Shown: positions 5,906-8,369 of the stretch, one piece after another
Position numbering within the stretch: position 1 is the stretch's first letter
Layout of the letters: each line of letters opens with the position of its first letter
Assembly: GCA_903868375.1 (NCBI GenBank)
Contig: CAIPVD010000085.1
Coordinates: forward strand, 1-8,369
Direction of reading: 5' to 3'
Length of the DNA: 8,369 nucleotides
DNA from: an uncultured delta proteobacterium
GTDB taxonomy: Bacteria; UBA10199; GCA-002796325; 1-14-0-20-49-13
Program-made: the position numbers and the translations under genes
The notes under the pieces: generated by a model
Seen by the model: the letters and a program-made list of their open reading frames with translations, nothing else
Database searches by the model: none
Told to the model about the DNA's origin: nothing

Positions 5906-7768
5906 TTATAGTACCTCGATTCCTTTCGCCTTGAGTTTTTCGATGAATCTTGGTCTAAAACCGGTCGCCATAAAATTTCCCGCAAAAATATCCTGCATCG
6001 TCATTACATTTCCTTCCATGCCAGACAGTTCCGTTATGTGCGTGATCTTTCTCGAGCCATCCGGAAATCTGCTTAACTGGACTATTACATTAATGGCGGA
6101 GGCTATTTGTTCCCTTATCGCGTGAGACGGGAGTTCGATGCCCGCGAACATAACGAGAGTTTCAAGGCGGGATAAAGAGTCTCTCGGGCTGTTGGCGTGA
6201 ATGGTCGTAAGAGAACCGTCGTGGCCGGTGTTCATCGCCTGCAGCATGTCTAACGCCTCGCCGCCGCGGCATTCGCCAACGACGATCCTGTCCGGCCGCA
6301 TCCTTAAACTATTCCTGACCAGATCTCTTATTCCAATCGTTCCCTTCCCTTCGATATTTGCCTGCCTAGACTCGAGCCTTACAACATGCTCTTGTTCGAG
6401 GCGAAGCTCTGCAGCGTCTTCGATCGTTACAATACGTTCGTTGGCGGGGATAAAAGACGATAGGACGTTCAAAAGAGTTGTTTTTCCTGAACCAGTGCCG
6501 CCAGATACCAATACATTCAACCTTCCTTTCACGCATCCAGCCAAAAATTTTGCCATCGGTTCGGAAAGCGCACCGAATTTTATCAAATCTTCGATCCCCA
6601 AGGCCTTAGATGCGAACTTTCGAATGGTAATAGTCGGCCCTTTAAGTGAAAGCGGCGGTATTATGATATTTACCCTGGAGCCGTCGGCGAGCCTGGCATC
6701 GACCATCGGCGAGCTTTCATCTATGCGGCGGCCAACAGGGGCCACGATACGTTCTATAACTCGCATCATCTGCGAATCGCTCGTAAAACTTAGATCAGTA
6801 GCCTCTATCTTCCCTGAACGCTCGACGTAGATCTCGTTCTTTGCGTTGACCATCACTTCTGAAACGCTAATGTCCGCCATTAAACCTTCGAGCGGGCCCA
6901 AACCTAGCGCTTCGTCCAAGATCTCTTTCATGATCTGTTTTTTGGCGGCGCCGGTAAATTGCGAGAGGCCAGAATCGCTTATCAACTTATAAAGCGCCTC
7001 TTCGCTTTTTGAATAGAGCGTGTCCTTATCCACATCCTTCGCATCGACCGCGTCTTGTAGTTTTGCAAGAAGCTCCCGTTTGATCTTGGTAATATCGATA
7101 TCGGCGGCAGTTACGGCTTCGGCTCTCTTCGCAGCGATAAGGGCTGCCGCCAACGATTCAATCCCCTTCAAATAACCATCTCTTGCATCTTGCAGATCGC
7201 CTAACCAATACTTGTGCGCGATACATAGTTTTTCTTCGATGCAAGACCTGGGGATAGAAGATGACTCGCTCCATCGATTCACTACGACCCAAGTTAGGTC
7301 TTTAGGGAAAAAAGTTCGCGCAAGATCTTCCAACTTTTTTCCGGCAGCGTTTATGATAAGAGGGTCCGGCGAAACCGCTAAAATGATATCGGTAGACGGA
7401 AATGCCGGCACGGCACCTGCATCTACGATTATATATGGATATATTTCCGACAACTTCCGAAGATGTTCGTCTTTAAGCGTCGCCTCATCATTATCTTTTT
7501 CGATCAAACCTACTCCGCTAGGATGGCATCTTAGAGCGCCTTCAAGCATTTGAGGCGTCGACCTGTTAAGAAGCTCTATTGCATCTTTTGAAGCCCTGGC
7601 ATTTCCTTTTTCGCCAATTGTGAACGCCAGATCTCCAGGATAAGCAGCATTTATAAGCAGCACCTTCGCGCCGCTTAGCCGTTGCATAGACAATGCAAGG
7701 TTCATGGCAAGCGTTGTAGCGCCTACGCCGTCCTTCGCACCGATGATGGTTATTATTCGTTTATCCAT
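5906..7768 (-). CDS. tadA: TadZ/CpaE-like ATPase domain fused to TadA/CpaF secretion ATPase
   Basis: This 620-aa protein joins two proteins that are usually separate. Residues 1 to about 210 form a ParA/MinD-type P-loop domain as in TadZ/CpaE: GAKDGVGATT (10-19) is a deviant Walker A with Lys12 but Ala17 in place of the usual catalytic-loop Lys, IIVDAG (113-118) is the second acidic motif, and VVVNR (161-165) fits the base-binding NxR/NxK position. The response-regulator-like domain found at the N-terminus of many CpaE proteins is absent. From about 225 to 620 it is a full TadA/CpaF hexameric motor: GLGPLEGLMAD (289-299), Walker A GGTGSGKTT (423-431), the Asp box TIEDAAELRL (448-457), Walker B RIVVGECRGGEA (494-505), the His box with GHDGSLTTIHANSP (515-528) and the GFRPRFIEKLKAKGIE tail. 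TadA energises pilus assembly in the cytoplasm. Start at ATG 7768, one nt after the secretin stop, with only a distant GGAG. Confidence 0.95.
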   Translation of the reverse strand: MDKRIITIIGAKDGVGATTLAMNLALSMQRLSGAKVLLINAAYPGDLAFTIGEKGNARASKDAIELLNRSTPQMLEGALRCHPSGVGLIEKDNDEATLKDEHLRKLSEIYPYIIVDAGAVPAFPSTDIILAVSPDPLIINAAGKKLEDLARTFFPKDLTWVVVNRWSESSSIPRSCIEEKLCIAHKYWLGDLQDARDGYLKGIESLAAALIAAKRAEAVTAADIDITKIKRELLAKLQDAVDAKDVDKDTLYSKSEEALYKLISDSGLSQFTGAAKKQIMKEILDEALGLGPLEGLMADISVSEVMVNAKNEIYVERSGKIEATDLSFTSDSQMMRVIERIVAPVGRRIDESSPMVDARLADGSRVNIIIPPLSLKGPTITIRKFASKALGIEDLIKFGALSEPMAKFLAGCVKGRLNVLVSGGTGSGKTTLLNVLSSFIPANERIVTIEDAAELRLEQEHVVRLESRQANIEGKGTIGIRDLVRNSLRMRPDRIVVGECRGGEALDMLQAMNTGHDGSLTTIHANSPRDSLSRLETLVMFAGIELPSHAIREQIASAINVIVQLSRFPDGSRKITHITELSGMEGNVMTMQDIFAGNFMATGFRPRFIEKLKAKGIEVL

Positions 7769-7769
7769 T

Positions 7770-8369
7770 TTAGTTTTTTAACGACTCCGGAAGTTCGAAC
7801 ATCGCCTCTTCGTTATTTTTCTTTTCTGCAGGCACTTCTTCCGTGGCAGGCAGCGCTTCTGAAACAGGTGCCGGTTCTATTTTAACCGGAGCATCATTAT
7901 TCTTCTGCTTTAAATATTCCTTATATTCCTTCTTCGACCGCTTCTTCATGATGTCTTCATTTATCTTATCCCAATCTTTTAAGCCGACAGTCGTTACATT
8001 TGCCTGTTCTGCCGCTCGATCGACGATCCTTGGCGTTACGAAGATAACGAATTCGCTTCGGTTAGAGACAAAATCCTTGGATAAGAAGAGAGTGAAGAGC
8101 GCGGATGAAGTGCTTGTGTCTTCGGGGATACGATTGTACATCTTCGCATCCATGTTCCTGAATATGCCTGCGAGCGCAAGAGAGCTGCCCACCTTGCAAT
8201 AAGCGGTGGTCGAAATCGTGTTCGTGTCTATCCCTTTATTAACACCGCCGGCGGTGGGCGATGTCACCGTGACGTTTATCTTAAGATCGACATCTTCGGC
8301 GGAAGCGATAGGCTCCGCCTGGATCTTAATACCGACATCTTTGAACGTCACCGCCTGCTGCGAATAGAA
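7770..8369 (-). CDS. rcpA: RcpA/CpaC-type outer-membrane secretin, C-terminal fragment
   Basis: This is the last 199 residues of a type II/III secretin, the outer-membrane channel through which the Tad pilus or its substrates pass. The frame is open to the window edge, so the N-terminal N-domains and BON-like region are outside. Visible family marks (numbered from the window edge) are VTFKDVGIKIQAEP (7-20), VDLKINVTVTSP (27-38), VGSSLALAGIF (60-70) and the closing beta strand EFVIFVTPRIV (106-116). After the barrel comes an 83-residue tail, first lysine-rich and helical (131-157), then proline/alanine/glutamate-rich, ending AMFELPESLKN. Such a tail could bind a pilotin or another partner. It is the first gene seen here of the operon that continues into the ATPase gene 1 nt downstream. 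Confidence 0.93.
   Translation of the reverse strand, partial: FYSQQAVTFKDVGIKIQAEPIASAEDVDLKINVTVTSPTAGGVNKGIDTNTISTTAYCKVGSSLALAGIFRNMDAKMYNRIPEDTSTSSALFTLFLSKDFVSNRSEFVIFVTPRIVDRAAEQANVTTVGLKDWDKINEDIMKKRSKKEYKEYLKQKNNDAPVKIEPAPVSEALPATEEVPAEKKNNEEAMFELPESLKN

Noticed and set aside
6201..6830. 209-codon open frame on the plus strand
   Set aside because: It lies wholly antisense to the conserved TadA motor domain, whose motifs are intact. The translation has no recognisable domain, and the frame follows from codon bias of the real gene.
5906..7768. Two separate genes, tadZ and tadA
   Set aside because: The frame is continuous across the linker with no stop. No internal start with a good ribosome site stood out by eye near residues 205-235. 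A sequencing error cannot be excluded from sequence alone.

Overview
The window looks like part of the chromosome of a Gram-negative bacterium. It encodes an outer-membrane secretin and several inner-membrane and periplasmic proteins, uses ordinary bacterial Shine-Dalgarno sites, and has moderate GC content by eye. A Tad locus combined with TPR, FHA-like and DUF192 genes suggests a deltaproteobacteria-like lineage (Myxococcota, Bdellovibrionota or an uncultured relative). That placement is inference; there is no rRNA or other marker gene here. Every convincing gene is on the minus strand, so transcription runs from high to low coordinates.

Region 1 (8369 to about 3838) is the core of a Tad/Flp (type IVc) pilus or related type II secretion machine. 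In order of transcription it holds the C-terminal part of the RcpA/CpaC secretin, a single polypeptide joining a TadZ/CpaE-like ATPase domain to a complete TadA/CpaF motor ATPase, TadB, a small secreted protein of unknown function, and TadC. The genes overlap by 4 nt or lie 0-2 nt apart, so this is a tightly coupled operon. The secretin forms the outer-membrane pore, TadA supplies energy, TadZ normally localises the machine, and TadB and TadC form the inner-membrane platform.

Region 2 (3835 to 972) continues the same run of overlapping or touching genes into accessory functions. These are a two-pass membrane sensor with a Cache-like outer domain and a C-terminal PAS-like domain but no output domain, a short membrane- or lipid-anchored TPR protein (a possible TadD counterpart), a membrane protein with a degenerate FHA-like N-terminus and periplasmic TPRs, and a short DUF192 protein. 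No prepilin, prepilin peptidase, CpaB/RcpC or TadE/F/G gene is visible. If present, they lie upstream of the window or elsewhere.

Region 3 (971 to 1) contains a 155-bp gap, an unrecognised protein with ten cysteines, a perfect 14-bp inverted repeat that looks like an intrinsic terminator, and the N-terminus of a POT-family peptide transporter cut by the window edge. The hairpin ends only 23 nt before the transporter start codon, so it may also belong to that gene's leader.

I saw no tRNA, rRNA, CRISPR array, insertion sequence or phage gene. The most unusual points are the TadZ-TadA fusion, the secreted protein between tadB and tadC, and the sensor/FHA-like/TPR accessory set.
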